Part shown: positions 32,486 through 41,452 of the stretch, in pieces
Layout: each line of letters starts with the position of its first letter
How positions within the stretch are numbered: the first letter of the stretch is position 1
Assembly (NCBI GenBank): GCA_017470735.1
Contig: JAFUYB010000065.1
Coordinates: forward strand, 1 to 51,107
Origin: Lachnospiraceae bacterium
GTDB taxonomy: Bacteria; Bacillota; Clostridia; Lachnospirales; Lachnospiraceae
Reading direction: 5' to 3'
Length of the DNA stretch: 51,107 nucleotides
Program-made: the position numbers and the translations under genes
Notes under the pieces: generated by a model
Seen by the model: only the letters and a program-made list of their open reading frames with translations
Database searches by the model: none
What the model was told of the DNA's origin: nothing

Positions 32486-33607
32486 CTAATTCCTCCGGTG
32501 GATCTTATAGCCGTGGTCGGTCAGAATCTGCATTGCCTGATCTTTGTCCGCTTCGTTGTAGACATCAATGTGGAGCACGCCCTCTTCGAATTCACGGTTG
32601 TGGACGATGCCGATATTTTTGAGACTGATGCCTGCGGTCGCGAGCAGAGTCGCCACGATTGCAATTTGTCCGGTTTCGTCAGCAAGGTCGAGGTAGAAGT
32701 CGTTAGCCCTGGGCAGCAGACCGTTTCCACGGATCGGAAGGGAATCACGGTAATCCTTTGCCCCTGAAAAGAACGACAGAAGCTCTTCCTCGTCGCCAAC
32801 AGAGACCATTTCTTCTGCCTTGTGCAGTGCCTCTTCATACAATTGGATCAGGTGCAGAAGCTCGTCGCGGTTCTCCATGCAGATATTCTGCCACATCACC
32901 GGCGAAGAGGAAGATATCCGCGTGATATCCTTAAAACCGCCTGCCGCGATCGTGCGCATAATGCCATCCGGCGTATCGTTGTCCCGGATGAGACGCACCA
33001 GCGTCGCCGAAATGATATGCGGCAGATGGCTGATCGCCGCTGTTGCGTGGTCATGCAGCGTCGGTGTCGCTTCGATGGCAAGGGATCCGATTGAAGAGAT
33101 GAACACTTTGAACTTGTTGAAACGGACCTCGTCAATTTCGGGATTTCTGGTCAAAATGTAGTAGGCGTTTTCCAATAGCTGGGCAGAAGAAAAGGCAAAG
33201 CCGTCTTTCTCTGAACCGGTCATCGGATGTCCGCCGATGAACTGTGCCGAGAGTCCAAGCTCATCAGCAGCTTTTTGAATCTCGCCCTTGACGCTGCCGA
33301 CATCGGTCAGCAGGCAGTTTTCGTCTAAAAGCGGAGCGAGCCTGCGCAGGTAGTCGATGTTGCACCGGACAGGAGAGCACAGGAAGACGATGTCCATATG
33401 GGCAAATTCTTCCAATGGCAGAAAATCGTCGTTTTCGATCACGCCCTCGTCATGGGCGGCAGCCAGCGTCGTCTGCCTGGAAGCGTGCCCATAGAGGCGT
33501 ATTTCAGGATAATACTTTTGGATCGCTTTTGCGATGCTGCCGCCAATTAAGCCCAATCCGATAAAGCCGATTTTATTAATGAATCCGTTTCGTTTGTCAT
33601 TGCTCAT
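32486..33607 (-). CDS. tyrA: Prephenate dehydrogenase with ACT domain
   Basis: A 373-residue enzyme that converts prephenate to 4-hydroxyphenylpyruvate in tyrosine synthesis. The Rossmann start reads [17 protein letters not shown], followed by [15 protein letters not shown] with the conserved His. The C-terminal ACT domain ([20 protein letters not shown] to DHGYKIHR) is the likely site of tyrosine feedback control. ATG 33607 is preferred, with AAAAGGC upstream; ATG 33625 would add six residues. It lies between aroF and aroA on one transcript. Confidence 0.92.
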   Translation of the reverse strand: MSNDKRNGFINKIGFIGLGLIGGSIAKAIQKYYPEIRLYGHASRQTTLAAAHDEGVIENDDFLPLEEFAHMDIVFLCSPVRCNIDYLRRLAPLLDENCLLTDVGSVKGEIQKAADELGLSAQFIGGHPMTGSEKDGFAFSSAQLLENAYYILTRNPEIDEVRFNKFKVFISSIGSLAIEATPTLHDHATAAISHLPHIISATLVRLIRDNDTPDGIMRTIAAGGFKDITRISSSSPVMWQNICMENRDELLHLIQLYEEALHKAEEMVSVGDEEELLSFFSGAKDYRDSLPIRGNGLLPRANDFYLDLADETGQIAIVATLLATAGISLKNIGIVHNREFEEGVLHIDVYNEADKDQAMQILTDHGYKIHRRN

Positions 33608-33668
33608 TGTTTTGCCTTTTTTCATGCTGTTGTGCCGTCTTGTTTCCGAAAATATTTCATGAATGGAT

Positions 33669-34685
33669 TCAGCCTAATTTCCGGTGGCCGAGTTCGATGT
33701 ACGGAGCCAGGTCCCGCATCGTTTCGTCAAACTGCTCGAAGGTTAAGGACTGCGGACCGTCGGAAAGCGCATGCTCCGGATCATTGTGTACTTCGATCAT
33801 CAGGCCATCCGCGCCTGCTGCGACTGCCGCCTTTGCAAGCGGGCTGACATAGCCGCGCACGCCGGTCGCATGGGAAGGATCGACAATGACCGGCAGATGT
33901 GTCCGTTCTTTTAATACGAGAACGGCAGACAGATCAAGCGTATTGCGCGTTGCCGTCTCGAAGGTACGGATACCGCGCTCGCAAAGCGCGATGTGCGGAT
34001 TGCCCTCGGACATGATGTATTCAGCGGCGTTCAGCCATTCATCGATCGTTGCGCTCATGCCGCGCTTGAGCAGTACGGGAAGAGTGGACTTGCCGACCTC
34101 TTTTAACAGCTCGAAATTCTGCATATTGCGGGCGCCGATCTGCAGCATATCGACATATTTGACAGCAGATTCGATGGCGTGGGCGCTGGTCACCTCACAG
34201 ATGGTCGCCAGCCCGGTCTCGTCGGATGCCGCCTTTAAATATTTCAAACCCTCTTCCTCCAAGCCCTGGAAAGAATAGGGGGAGGTACGCGGCTTATAAG
34301 CGCCGCCCCGCAGGATGGTCGCGCCGGATTTCTTGACAGCGCAGGCAATCGTCAGCATCTGTTCCTCAGACTCGACGGCGCACGGACCGGCCATCACGGT
34401 CATCGTGTCCGGACCGATCGTCGTGTGCTTGACAGCAAAGCCGCTCGGCTCGGGATGGAATTTTTTATTGGCGAGCTTGTAGCTTTCCGTGACAGAAAGC
34501 ACGCGTTCAATGTAAGGCGAGGCTTTGAGCCGGTCGATATCGAGACGGGATTTGTCACCGACGACGCCGACGATCGTCACCTCTGTTCCTTTGGATACAT
34601 GGGTCTGCAAGCCTTCTTTTTCGATATTGGCAACAACAGCGGAGATGCCGCTTTCTTTTGTGCCGGGTTTTAAAACTAAAATCAT
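33669..34685 (-). CDS. aroF: 3-deoxy-7-phosphoheptulonate synthase, type I-beta
   Basis: A 338-residue enzyme that makes DAHP from phosphoenolpyruvate and erythrose 4-phosphate, the entry to the shikimate pathway. Residues 1-70 are the ferredoxin-like regulatory domain of the type I-beta class ([18 protein letters not shown]). The barrel follows with [47 protein letters not shown] and VDPSHATG (metal-binding His), then [20 protein letters not shown] precedes the start. First gene of aroF-tyrA-aroA, with a promoter at 34751-34723. Confidence 0.94.
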   Translation of the reverse strand: MILVLKPGTKESGISAVVANIEKEGLQTHVSKGTEVTIVGVVGDKSRLDIDRLKASPYIERVLSVTESYKLANKKFHPEPSGFAVKHTTIGPDTMTVMAGPCAVESEEQMLTIACAVKKSGATILRGGAYKPRTSPYSFQGLEEEGLKYLKAASDETGLATICEVTSAHAIESAVKYVDMLQIGARNMQNFELLKEVGKSTLPVLLKRGMSATIDEWLNAAEYIMSEGNPHIALCERGIRTFETATRNTLDLSAVLVLKERTHLPVIVDPSHATGVRGYVSPLAKAAVAAGADGLMIEVHNDPEHALSDGPQSLTFEQFDETMRDLAPYIELGHRKLG

Positions 34686-34722
34686 CTGCCTTTCTCCTTT
34701 ACCGTGCTAAATTATCTATATG

Positions 34723-34751
34723 ATTTTAGCCATTTTTGGCGTTCTTGTAAA
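34723..34751 (-). promoter_or_regulatory. Promoter of aroF-tyrA-aroA
   Basis: On the minus strand TTTACA (34751-34746), 17 bases, TAAAAT (34728-34723), about 30 bases before the ribosome site of aroF. No leader peptide rich in aromatic residues and no T-box sequence is seen. Confidence 0.6.
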
Positions 34752-34790
34752 GAATCGTCAGGAGAATATGGACAAACTGCACAAAAGACA

Positions 34791-34819
34791 TTGCTTTTCC
34801 GTCTCGGTTATTGTATATT
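34791..34819 (+). promoter_or_regulatory. Promoter of the EF-G paralogue
   Basis: TTGCTT (34791-34796), 17 bases, TATATT (34814-34819), about 35 bases before the ribosome site GGGAGG. Confidence 0.65.
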
Positions 34820-34859
34820 TGTTAGTGGTTTTTAAATTTATAGCGGGAGGAAATGACAT

Positions 34860-36950
34860 ATGAAAGTTTACACAACCGACAAAATCCGCAATGTAGCCCT
34901 GTTCGGACATTCCGGCTGCGGCAAGACATCCCTTGTGGAAGCCATGGCATACCTGGCAGGGATGACGAAGCGTCCGGGCAAGCCGGCAGAGGGCAATACG
35001 ATCAGTGATTTTGACAAGCAGGAGCAGGCGCGCGAGATTTCGATCAATACGAGCGTGATCCCGATCATCTGGGACGACTGCAAGGTCAATATTTTGGATA
35101 CGCCGGGTTCTCTTGATTTCGTAGGCGAGGTAGAGGAAGCGGCTTCTGCCGCGGATGCCGCGATCATCGTCGTCTCTGGCAAGAACGGCGTGGAAAGCGG
35201 TACGCGCCGCGCGTGGAAGATCTGTGAAAAATACCATCTGCCGCGCATGGTCTTCGTGACCGAGATGGACATTGACGACGCATCCTTCCGTCAGGTCGTC
35301 GAGGATCTGCAGGAGCTGTACGGCAAAAAGATCGCGCCGTTCCATCTGCCGATCCGCAAGGACGGACAGTTTGTCGGTTATGTCAATGTGATCCAGCAGC
35401 GCGCCAAGGCGTGGAAGGACGACGGAACCGTTGAGCCGTGTGACATACCGGATTACTCCAGGGAGAATCTGGATATCTGCCGCGAGGCACTGATGGAATC
35501 CGTGGCGGAGACAAGTGAGGAATTCATGGACCGCTACTTTGGCGGGGAGGAGTTTTCTGAGGATGAGATCCGCCAGACGCTTCGCGCGAATGTGGCAGAG
35601 GGCTCGATCGTGCCGGTGATGATGGGCTCAAATACGCTCTGCAGGGGCATGTTTACGATGATGGTCGATGTGATCAAGTATCTGCCGTCGCCGGAGAACC
35701 GCGGCTGCACGGGCATCGATGCGAAATCCAATGAGACCTTTGAGGCGAATTTCGATTTCTCCAAGCCGAAGTCGGCGTATGTGTTCAAGACGATCGTGGA
35801 TCCGTTTGTAGGAAAGTACTCTTTGATCAAGGTCAATTCCGGCGTATTAAAGACAGATGATGTGCTTTTCAACCAGCACAAGGATTCCGAGGAAAAGATT
35901 GGCAAGCTTTACATTCTGACCGGTTCCAAGGCAGAAGAGGTCAAGGAGCTGCATGCCGGGGATATCGGTGCGCTGTCCAAGTTGAATAAAGTGGCAACTA
36001 CAGATTCGCTGTCGACAAAGGCGCATCCGATCCTCTATATCCGCGCGAGCATTCCGACACCGTACACATATATGCGTTACAGCGTGGCAAAGAAAGGCGA
36101 CGAGGACAAGGCGGCTACGGCGCTTTCCAGACTGGCACAGGAAGATCTGACGATCCGAATCGAAAACGACAGCGCCAACCACCAGACCTTGCTTTACGGC
36201 ATTTCCGAGCAGCACCTGGATGTCGTCAAGGCAAAGCTGATGGACAAATACAAAGTGGAGATCAATCTTGAAGAGCCGCGGATCGCATATAAGGAAACGA
36301 TTTTAGGCAAGACCGATGTGGAGTACAAATACAAAAAGCAGTCGGGCGGACATGGTCAGTACGGTCATGTCAAGATGCACTTATCGCCGTCCGGAGACCA
36401 GGATGAAGCGTTTGTTTTCTCCGAGTCGGTCGTAGGCGGATCGGTACCGAAGAATTACTTCCCTGCCGTTGAAAAGGGTATCGCCGAGGCAGTGCTGTCG
36501 GGACCGTTGGCGGCGTATCCGGTCGTCGGCATTGCGGCGGATCTGTTTGACGGTTCCTATCATCCGGTGGATTCGTCCGAGCAGGCATTCAAGACCGCAT
36601 CCCGCATGGCGATCAAGAAGGGCGTGATGGAAGCGAATCCGATCCTTTTAGAGCCGATCGCGTCGCTGAAGGTCGAGGTGCCGGATGCCAATACCGGTGA
36701 TGTGATGGGCGACCTCAACAAACGCCGTGCCCGTGTGATGGGTCTGAACCCGAATGATGACGGCAACCAGGTGATCGAGGCGGAGGTTCCGTTCAAGGAG
36801 CTGTACGGTTATGGGACAACGTTGCGTTCGCTGACAGGCGGCAACGGGGATTATTCCTATGAATTCCTGAAATACCAGCAGGCGCCGCATGAGGTGCAGG
36901 AAGCCGAAGTCGAGGCACGCAAGGACCTGATCGGACGCGATGAAGTGTAG
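34860..36950 (+). CDS. EF-G-like GTPase paralogue with altered G motifs
   Basis: A 696-residue protein with the five-domain architecture of elongation factor G. G1 is intact (GHSGCGKT, residues 16-23). In switch II the usual DTPGH is DTPGS (80-84), so the His that promotes GTP hydrolysis is replaced. The usual NKxD is TEMD (134-137), and switch I reads REISI rather than RGITI. Domains IV and V are well kept (KKQSGGHGQYGHVKMHL, VVGGSVPKNYFPAVEKGI, LKVEVPDANTGDVMGDLNKR). It belongs to the EF-G-like paralogues of Clostridia. Their role is unclear, and this is not the main translocase. Its own terminator follows. Confidence 0.85.
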   Translation: MKVYTTDKIRNVALFGHSGCGKTSLVEAMAYLAGMTKRPGKPAEGNTISDFDKQEQAREISINTSVIPIIWDDCKVNILDTPGSLDFVGEVEEAASAADAAIIVVSGKNGVESGTRRAWKICEKYHLPRMVFVTEMDIDDASFRQVVEDLQELYGKKIAPFHLPIRKDGQFVGYVNVIQQRAKAWKDDGTVEPCDIPDYSRENLDICREALMESVAETSEEFMDRYFGGEEFSEDEIRQTLRANVAEGSIVPVMMGSNTLCRGMFTMMVDVIKYLPSPENRGCTGIDAKSNETFEANFDFSKPKSAYVFKTIVDPFVGKYSLIKVNSGVLKTDDVLFNQHKDSEEKIGKLYILTGSKAEEVKELHAGDIGALSKLNKVATTDSLSTKAHPILYIRASIPTPYTYMRYSVAKKGDEDKAATALSRLAQEDLTIRIENDSANHQTLLYGISEQHLDVVKAKLMDKYKVEINLEEPRIAYKETILGKTDVEYKYKKQSGGHGQYGHVKMHLSPSGDQDEAFVFSESVVGGSVPKNYFPAVEKGIAEAVLSGPLAAYPVVGIAADLFDGSYHPVDSSEQAFKTASRMAIKKGVMEANPILLEPIASLKVEVPDANTGDVMGDLNKRRARVMGLNPNDDGNQVIEAEVPFKELYGYGTTLRSLTGGNGDYSYEFLKYQQAPHEVQEAEVEARKDLIGRDEV

Positions 36951-36978
36951 GCCGGAATTGATGTAAAAAATGATTAGA

Positions 36979-37021
36979 AACAGCGGTTCGGAAAGGATAT
37001 ATTTTTTGAGCCGCTGTTTTT
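36979..37021 (+). terminator. Rho-independent terminator
   Basis: AACAGCGGTTC (36979-36989) pairs with GAGCCGCTGTT (37008-37018), with one G-U pair, followed by TTT, ending the EF-G paralogue transcript. Confidence 0.85.
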
Positions 37022-37116
37022 ATGTTGTCAAGAAAAAGCGGTAGTGCAAATGTGCAGAATTTTATGAAAGGGTATTGTATGATTTAGACAAACACAATCG
37101 GAATGATGAGGAATTG

Positions 37117-37145
37117 TTGACAAGGGATATACAAATCAGGATAAT
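37117..37145 (+). promoter_or_regulatory. Promoter of the sugar ABC transporter operon
   Basis: TTGACA (37117-37122), 17 bases, GATAAT (37140-37145). The leader to the mmsA start is about 70 bases. I found no obvious regulator-binding palindrome. Confidence 0.7.
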
Positions 37146-37224
37146 CATAGATATGTATTAAGAACAATCTATTGCGGAGCAACCAGATTAGAAAATTTTA
37201 TTTAAGGGAGGGGGGATCATAATA

Positions 37225-38763
37225 ATGGGAAGCAGTCCTTTTATCCTTCAAATGAAAGGGATTACAAAGGAATTTCCGGGTGTGCGCGCGCTTGACAATG
37301 TCACGCTGGAAGTACACACGGATTCCATTCACGCAATCTGCGGCGAAAACGGGGCAGGCAAATCGACTCTGATGAAGGTTCTTTCCGGCGTATATCCTTA
37401 CGGGACATACGAAGGGCAGATTTTCTTTATGGGGGAGGAGATGCGTTTCCGGAACATCAAGGAGTCCGAACATGCCGGCATCGCCATCATCCACCAGGAG
37501 CTGACCATGATTCCGGAGCTGTCCATTACTGAAAATATTTTCATGGGCAACGAGATCACAAAAAATGGTCTGATCGACTGGGATACCCAAAAGCAGAAGA
37601 CAGTTGAGATTCTTAAAAAGGTAGGTCTGAACATTTCGCCGGACACGCTGATCAAGCATATGGGCGTAGGACAGCAGCAGCTCGTGGAGATTGCCAAGGC
37701 TCTTTCCAAGAATGTCAAGCTGCTGATCTTAGATGAGCCGACATCGGCGCTGAATGAGGATGACTCGGAGAATCTTTTGCAGCTGATGCTCGGACTGAAG
37801 AAGAACGGCATTACCTGTATCATGATTTCCCACAAGCTCAATGAGATCGCCGAGGTGTCGGACGCGGTGACGGTTATCCGTGACGGGCAGACGGTGGAGA
37901 GCTACGAAGTGGAAGCCGGACATGTCGATGAGGACAAGATCATCCGTTCGATGGTCGGCCGTTCGATCGAGAACCGCTATCCGGAGCATGAGTCCCATCC
38001 GGGCGACATTATTTTTGAGGTAAAAGATTGGTGCGTGGAGGACCCGGAGGTGCCGGGCAGACTGGTCTGCAAGAATTCTTCCTTCAATGTACGCGCGGGC
38101 GAGATCGTCGGGTTTGCCGGACTGATGGGCGCGGGGCGGACGGAGCTGATGCGTTCGCTGTTCGGAAGGAATTACGGCATTTACAAGAGCGGTACGATCA
38201 CGATCAAAGGAAAGACGGTCGAGCTGCATTCTGTGGAGGACGCGATCGAGAATGGCATCGCTTATGTGCCGGAGGATCGGAAGAATCTGGGACTGAATCT
38301 TTTGGATTCGATCCGCAAGACCATCGTTTCCGCGGACTTGAAAAAGATTTTGACCGGATGGCTGCTTGACGCGGACAAGGAGCTTGCCGCTGCGGAGGAG
38401 TACCGGAAGGCTCTGCGCATCAAGACGAGCAGCGTGGATGTGGGAGTGACAACCCTTTCGGGCGGGAATCAGCAGAAAGTAGTCCTTTCCAAGTGGATGT
38501 TCACGGAACCGGATGTGTTGATTTTGGATGAGCCGACGCGAGGCATTGATGTCGGCGCGAAATACGAGATTTACAAGCTGATCCATGAGCTGGCGGAACA
38601 AGGGAAAGCAGTCATTATGGTATCCTCCGAGCTGCCGGAGCTTTTAGGCGTGGTAGACCGGATATATACCATATTTGAAGGTACCATCACGGGAGAGCTT
38701 CCTGCGAGCGAAGCGGATCAGGAATCATTGATGAAACGAATGACAGTGACTTCGCAGTCATAA
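37225..38763 (+). CDS. mmsA: Multiple-monosaccharide ABC transporter ATPase
   Basis: A 512-residue protein with two ABC domains in one chain, as in MglA, XylG and GguA/MmsA. First domain: GENGAGKST, IIHQELTMIPELS, MGVGQQQLVEIAKAL and LILDEPTSALNEDD. Second domain: a degenerate Walker A GLMGAGRTELMRSLFGR, VPEDRKNLGLNLLDSI, LSGGNQQKVVLSKW and LILDEPTRGIDVGAK, typical of the family. GGGAGGGGG precedes ATG 37225. It energises sugar import with the permease and binding protein that follow. Confidence 0.93.
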   Translation: MGSSPFILQMKGITKEFPGVRALDNVTLEVHTDSIHAICGENGAGKSTLMKVLSGVYPYGTYEGQIFFMGEEMRFRNIKESEHAGIAIIHQELTMIPELSITENIFMGNEITKNGLIDWDTQKQKTVEILKKVGLNISPDTLIKHMGVGQQQLVEIAKALSKNVKLLILDEPTSALNEDDSENLLQLMLGLKKNGITCIMISHKLNEIAEVSDAVTVIRDGQTVESYEVEAGHVDEDKIIRSMVGRSIENRYPEHESHPGDIIFEVKDWCVEDPEVPGRLVCKNSSFNVRAGEIVGFAGLMGAGRTELMRSLFGRNYGIYKSGTITIKGKTVELHSVEDAIENGIAYVPEDRKNLGLNLLDSIRKTIVSADLKKILTGWLLDADKELAAAEEYRKALRIKTSSVDVGVTTLSGGNQQKVVLSKWMFTEPDVLILDEPTRGIDVGAKYEIYKLIHELAEQGKAVIMVSSELPELLGVVDRIYTIFEGTITGELPASEADQESLMKRMTVTSQS

Positions 38764-38791
38764 TCCACTTATAAAGAAAGGACGAAGGATC

Positions 38792-40024
38792 ATGAAACAA
38801 ATAAAACAGGTATTGGGCGGAGACCTGCGCCAATACACGATGGTTTTGGCACTTGCCGTATTGATTATCTTCTTCAATGTTATATCTGACGGAAGAATGC
38901 TCACCTCGTCGAATTTCCAGAATCTGCTGTCGGGCAATGCTTATGTCCTGATTCTGGCGCTGGGAATGCTGATGGTCATTGTCATTGGACAGATCGATCT
39001 GTCGGTCGGTTCGGTTGCGGGCTTTTCGGCGATGGCGATGTGTATTCTGGCACAGAAGTATGAGCTGCCCTGGTTTATCGGCGTGCTGATCGCGATCGCA
39101 ATCGGACTGGCGATCGGCGCATGGCACGGATTTTTCCTCGCAAAGCTCGGGATTCCCGGATTCATCACCACATTGGGCGGTATGCTGATGTTCCGCGGCG
39201 GCGTGATCTGGATTTCCAAGTCGATTTCCGTACCGGCTCCCGAGGAGCTGCGTTTCTTCGGTTCGGGCTATCTTCCTGAGTGGGGACCGACCTTTACGGG
39301 CATGAACAATTCGACACTGCTTTTGGGTATCATCGCAATCGTGTGGTACATCTATACAGAACTGAAGCGCTACAAGAGCGAGGCAAGCATTGGCGGCGAC
39401 AGTGCCACGCCTCTGTGGGCGGTAGTCACAAGAGTGGTGTTGGTAAGTCTGCTTCTTGCTTACTTTACATGGCTGTTCGGATCCGGCCGTGAGGGTACAT
39501 CGTTCCCGGTTCCGGGACTGATCTTACTGATACTGATCTTTATTTACCATACGATTACACAGAAGACGACATTCGGACGCCATGTGTACGCGGTCGGCGG
39601 CAATAAAAACGCTGCTGCGCTGTCCGGTGTCAATGTCAGCAGGACTTATTTCCTGACGATGATGAATATGTCCCTGCTGTCCGCAATCGCGGGCGTGCTG
39701 TTTGTCGGCCGTTCGACAGCGGCAGGTCCGGCAGACGGTACCTCATGGGAGATGGACGCGATCGCTTCTGTATTTATCGGCGGAGCGGCAGTATCGGGCG
39801 GTGTCGGAACGATTCTCGCCACCGTCGTCGGTGGTCTGGTCATGGCAGTGTTGAACAACGGCCTGATGCTGATGGGCGTCGGCGCGGACAAGACACAGGT
39901 GATCAAGGGTCTGGTACTTTTGGCAGCAGTTGCTGTCGATGTGTATAATAAGAATTCCGGACGCTCTTCCATTATCGGAAAGCTCTTCCCCAGCAAGGAA
40001 AGCACCGAGAAAAAGGAAGGCTGA
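38792..40024 (+). CDS. mmsB: Multiple-monosaccharide ABC transporter permease
   Basis: A 410-residue permease of the RbsC/XylH/GguB type with about ten hydrophobic segments. Family signatures are LALGMLMVIVIGQIDLSVGS, FFLAKLGIPGFITTLGGML, the ATPase-contact region TFGRHVYAVGGNKNAAALSG and FIGGAAVSGGVGTILATVVG. Longer than RbsC (about 320), it matches the GguB/XylH subclass, which has an enlarged middle region containing LPEWGPTFTGMN. It follows mmsA by 28 bases with AAAGAAAGG upstream. Confidence 0.93.
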   Translation: MKQIKQVLGGDLRQYTMVLALAVLIIFFNVISDGRMLTSSNFQNLLSGNAYVLILALGMLMVIVIGQIDLSVGSVAGFSAMAMCILAQKYELPWFIGVLIAIAIGLAIGAWHGFFLAKLGIPGFITTLGGMLMFRGGVIWISKSISVPAPEELRFFGSGYLPEWGPTFTGMNNSTLLLGIIAIVWYIYTELKRYKSEASIGGDSATPLWAVVTRVVLVSLLLAYFTWLFGSGREGTSFPVPGLILLILIFIYHTITQKTTFGRHVYAVGGNKNAAALSGVNVSRTYFLTMMNMSLLSAIAGVLFVGRSTAAGPADGTSWEMDAIASVFIGGAAVSGGVGTILATVVGGLVMAVLNNGLMLMGVGADKTQVIKGLVLLAAVAVDVYNKNSGRSSIIGKLFPSKESTEKKEG

Positions 40025-40068
40025 AGGTTCTTATAGAAAACTATCAACATTTTAAGGAGGGATTAGTT

Positions 40069-41223
40069 ATGCGCAAGAAGGTTTTGGCAATGCTTCTTAC
40101 TGCGGCGATGTCAGTGACAATGCTGTCCGCCTGCGGAGGAGGAAGAGAGGGATCATCCACGAGTGATTCTTCGGATGCGAGCACAGAGGAGACGGCTGAT
40201 GCCGGTGAGGACAGCGGCGACGCTGCCGAGGAGACCTCATCAGAAGGCTTTGAGGCAGATGCGACGATCGGTATCGCACTTCCCTGGCTCGGCACACAGA
40301 ACTGGGCAGAGGCTCAGGATATGTTCAAGGAGCAGCTGGAGGCAGAAGGCTTCTCGGCAATCGTTCAGGCAGCTGACCAGAAGGTTGCAACGCAGCAGCA
40401 GCAGATCGAGTCTATGATCGAGAACGGCGCGAAGGTTATCGTCGTTGGACCGGTTGACGGTTCTCAGCTTGGTACCGTATTGGAGAAGGCAAAGGATGCA
40501 GGCGTTTATGTACTCGGTTATGACCGCCTGATCGAGAACACCACAGGTGTTGACGGCGTGGTACAGTTCGGTTCTGTTAAGACAGGTGAGCTTCAGGGAC
40601 AGGCACTGTTGGACGGTCTGAAGGAAAAGAAGGGTGACGGTCCTTACAACATCGAGCTGTTTGGCGGCGGCCCTGCTGACCCGAATGCTCCGAATTTCTT
40701 CACAGGCGCTATGTCCGTACTGCAGCCTGAGATCGATGCAGGCAACCTCGTTGTCGTATCCGGTCAGACAGACTTCACGCAGTGCGCGACTGAGGACTGG
40801 GACAACAAGAAGGCACAGCAGCGTATGGACTCTCTGCTTTCCGGTAACTACAGCGACAAGGAAATCGACGGCGTTCTTTCCCCGAACGATGGTATCGCGC
40901 GCGCGATCCTGACAGCTTGCGAGGACGCAGGCCAGCCGGTACCGGTTGTTACAGGTCTTGACGCTGAGGACGAGTCCGTTAAGCTGGTATGGGAAGGCAC
41001 GCAGTATTGTACGGTTGCAAAGCCGACCAAGGATCTGGTTGCAAAGACAGTTGAGATCATCAAGTCCCTGCAGGCAGGCGACGGTATGCCGCCGACAGAT
41101 GTGACTGCAAACAATGGCAAGGTGGATGTAGCAATCTATGAGCTGGATCCGACTGTCGTGACCCAGGAGAATGCAAAGGAAGTCTTTGCTGATGATGAGG
41201 CAAGAATGGAGCTGCTGCAGTAA
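40069..41223 (+). CDS. chvE: Multiple-monosaccharide-binding lipoprotein
   Basis: A 384-residue lipoprotein. The signal ends MLSAC, followed by a Gly/Ser/Glu-rich tether to about residue 62. The periplasmic-binding fold starts ATIGIALPWLGTQNW and includes GYDRLIENTTGVDGVVQFGS, ELFGGGPADPNAPNFFTGAM, LSPNDGIARAIL and VVTGLDAEDESVKL, as in ChvE and xylose-binding proteins. Likely ligands are aldose monosaccharides such as glucose, galactose, xylose or arabinose. It is the last gene of the operon, whereas the binding protein is often first. A terminator follows at 41262. Confidence 0.92.
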   Translation: MRKKVLAMLLTAAMSVTMLSACGGGREGSSTSDSSDASTEETADAGEDSGDAAEETSSEGFEADATIGIALPWLGTQNWAEAQDMFKEQLEAEGFSAIVQAADQKVATQQQQIESMIENGAKVIVVGPVDGSQLGTVLEKAKDAGVYVLGYDRLIENTTGVDGVVQFGSVKTGELQGQALLDGLKEKKGDGPYNIELFGGGPADPNAPNFFTGAMSVLQPEIDAGNLVVVSGQTDFTQCATEDWDNKKAQQRMDSLLSGNYSDKEIDGVLSPNDGIARAILTACEDAGQPVPVVTGLDAEDESVKLVWEGTQYCTVAKPTKDLVAKTVEIIKSLQAGDGMPPTDVTANNGKVDVAIYELDPTVVTQENAKEVFADDEARMELLQ

Positions 41224-41235
41224 GTGTTCCTTTTC

Positions 41236-41264
41236 TTGACAAAATAGTTGGCTATAGATACAAT
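41236..41264 (+). promoter_or_regulatory. Consensus promoter of leuS-icd
   Basis: TTGACA (41236-41241), 17 bases, TACAAT (41259-41264). Transcription should begin near 41271, inside the first arm of the chvE terminator, giving a leader of about 180 bases before the leuS start at 41453. Confidence 0.75.
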
Positions 41265-41294
41265 AATTCGGGTACATTTTGTACCCGAATTATT
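41262..41294 (+). terminator. Strong terminator hairpin of the chvE operon
   Basis: A perfect 15-bp stem: AATAATTCGGGTACA (41262-41276) with TGTACCCGAATTATT (41280-41294), loop TTT, followed by TGTTT. The leuS promoter overlaps its left arm. Confidence 0.8.
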
Positions 41295-41427
41295 TGTTTC
41301 CTCATAGGAAAGTGCTTTGCATTTCCTTATGAGGAAACAAACGCTCCGCGGGATGCGACGCGCGCAGATAGGAAGATATTTGCTTCGCAAATCTGCGCTT
41401 GCGCAGGGAATTCCGCGAGCGGAATTC
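41293..41427 (+). promoter_or_regulatory. Structured leuS leader with a possible terminator/antiterminator choice
   Basis: Three further hairpin regions follow. First, 41293-41311 with 41322-41341 (about 19 pairs, one bulge). Second, GCGCAGAT (41362-41369) with ATCTGCGC (41391-41398), or ATTTGC (41378-41383) with GCAAAT (41387-41392). Third, GAATTCCGC (41408-41416) with GCGGAATTC (41419-41427), trailed by a T-rich run to 41440. CGCTCCGCGG (41342-41351) could instead pair with CCGCGAGCG (41413-41421), breaking the last hairpin. No T-box sequence (AGGGTGGNACCGCG) is present. Confidence 0.5.
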
Positions 41428-41452
41428 TATTTTATGTTTTAGGAGGAAAAAG

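Noticed and set aside
40240-41277. Minus-strand open frame, 345 codons
   Set aside because: It is antisense to chvE, with Cys/Leu/Arg-rich composition and no recognisable domain.
41293-41452. T-box riboswitch before leuS
   Set aside because: The conserved AGGGTGGNACCGCG antiterminator sequence and the Stem I landmarks are not present; only unrelated hairpins are seen.
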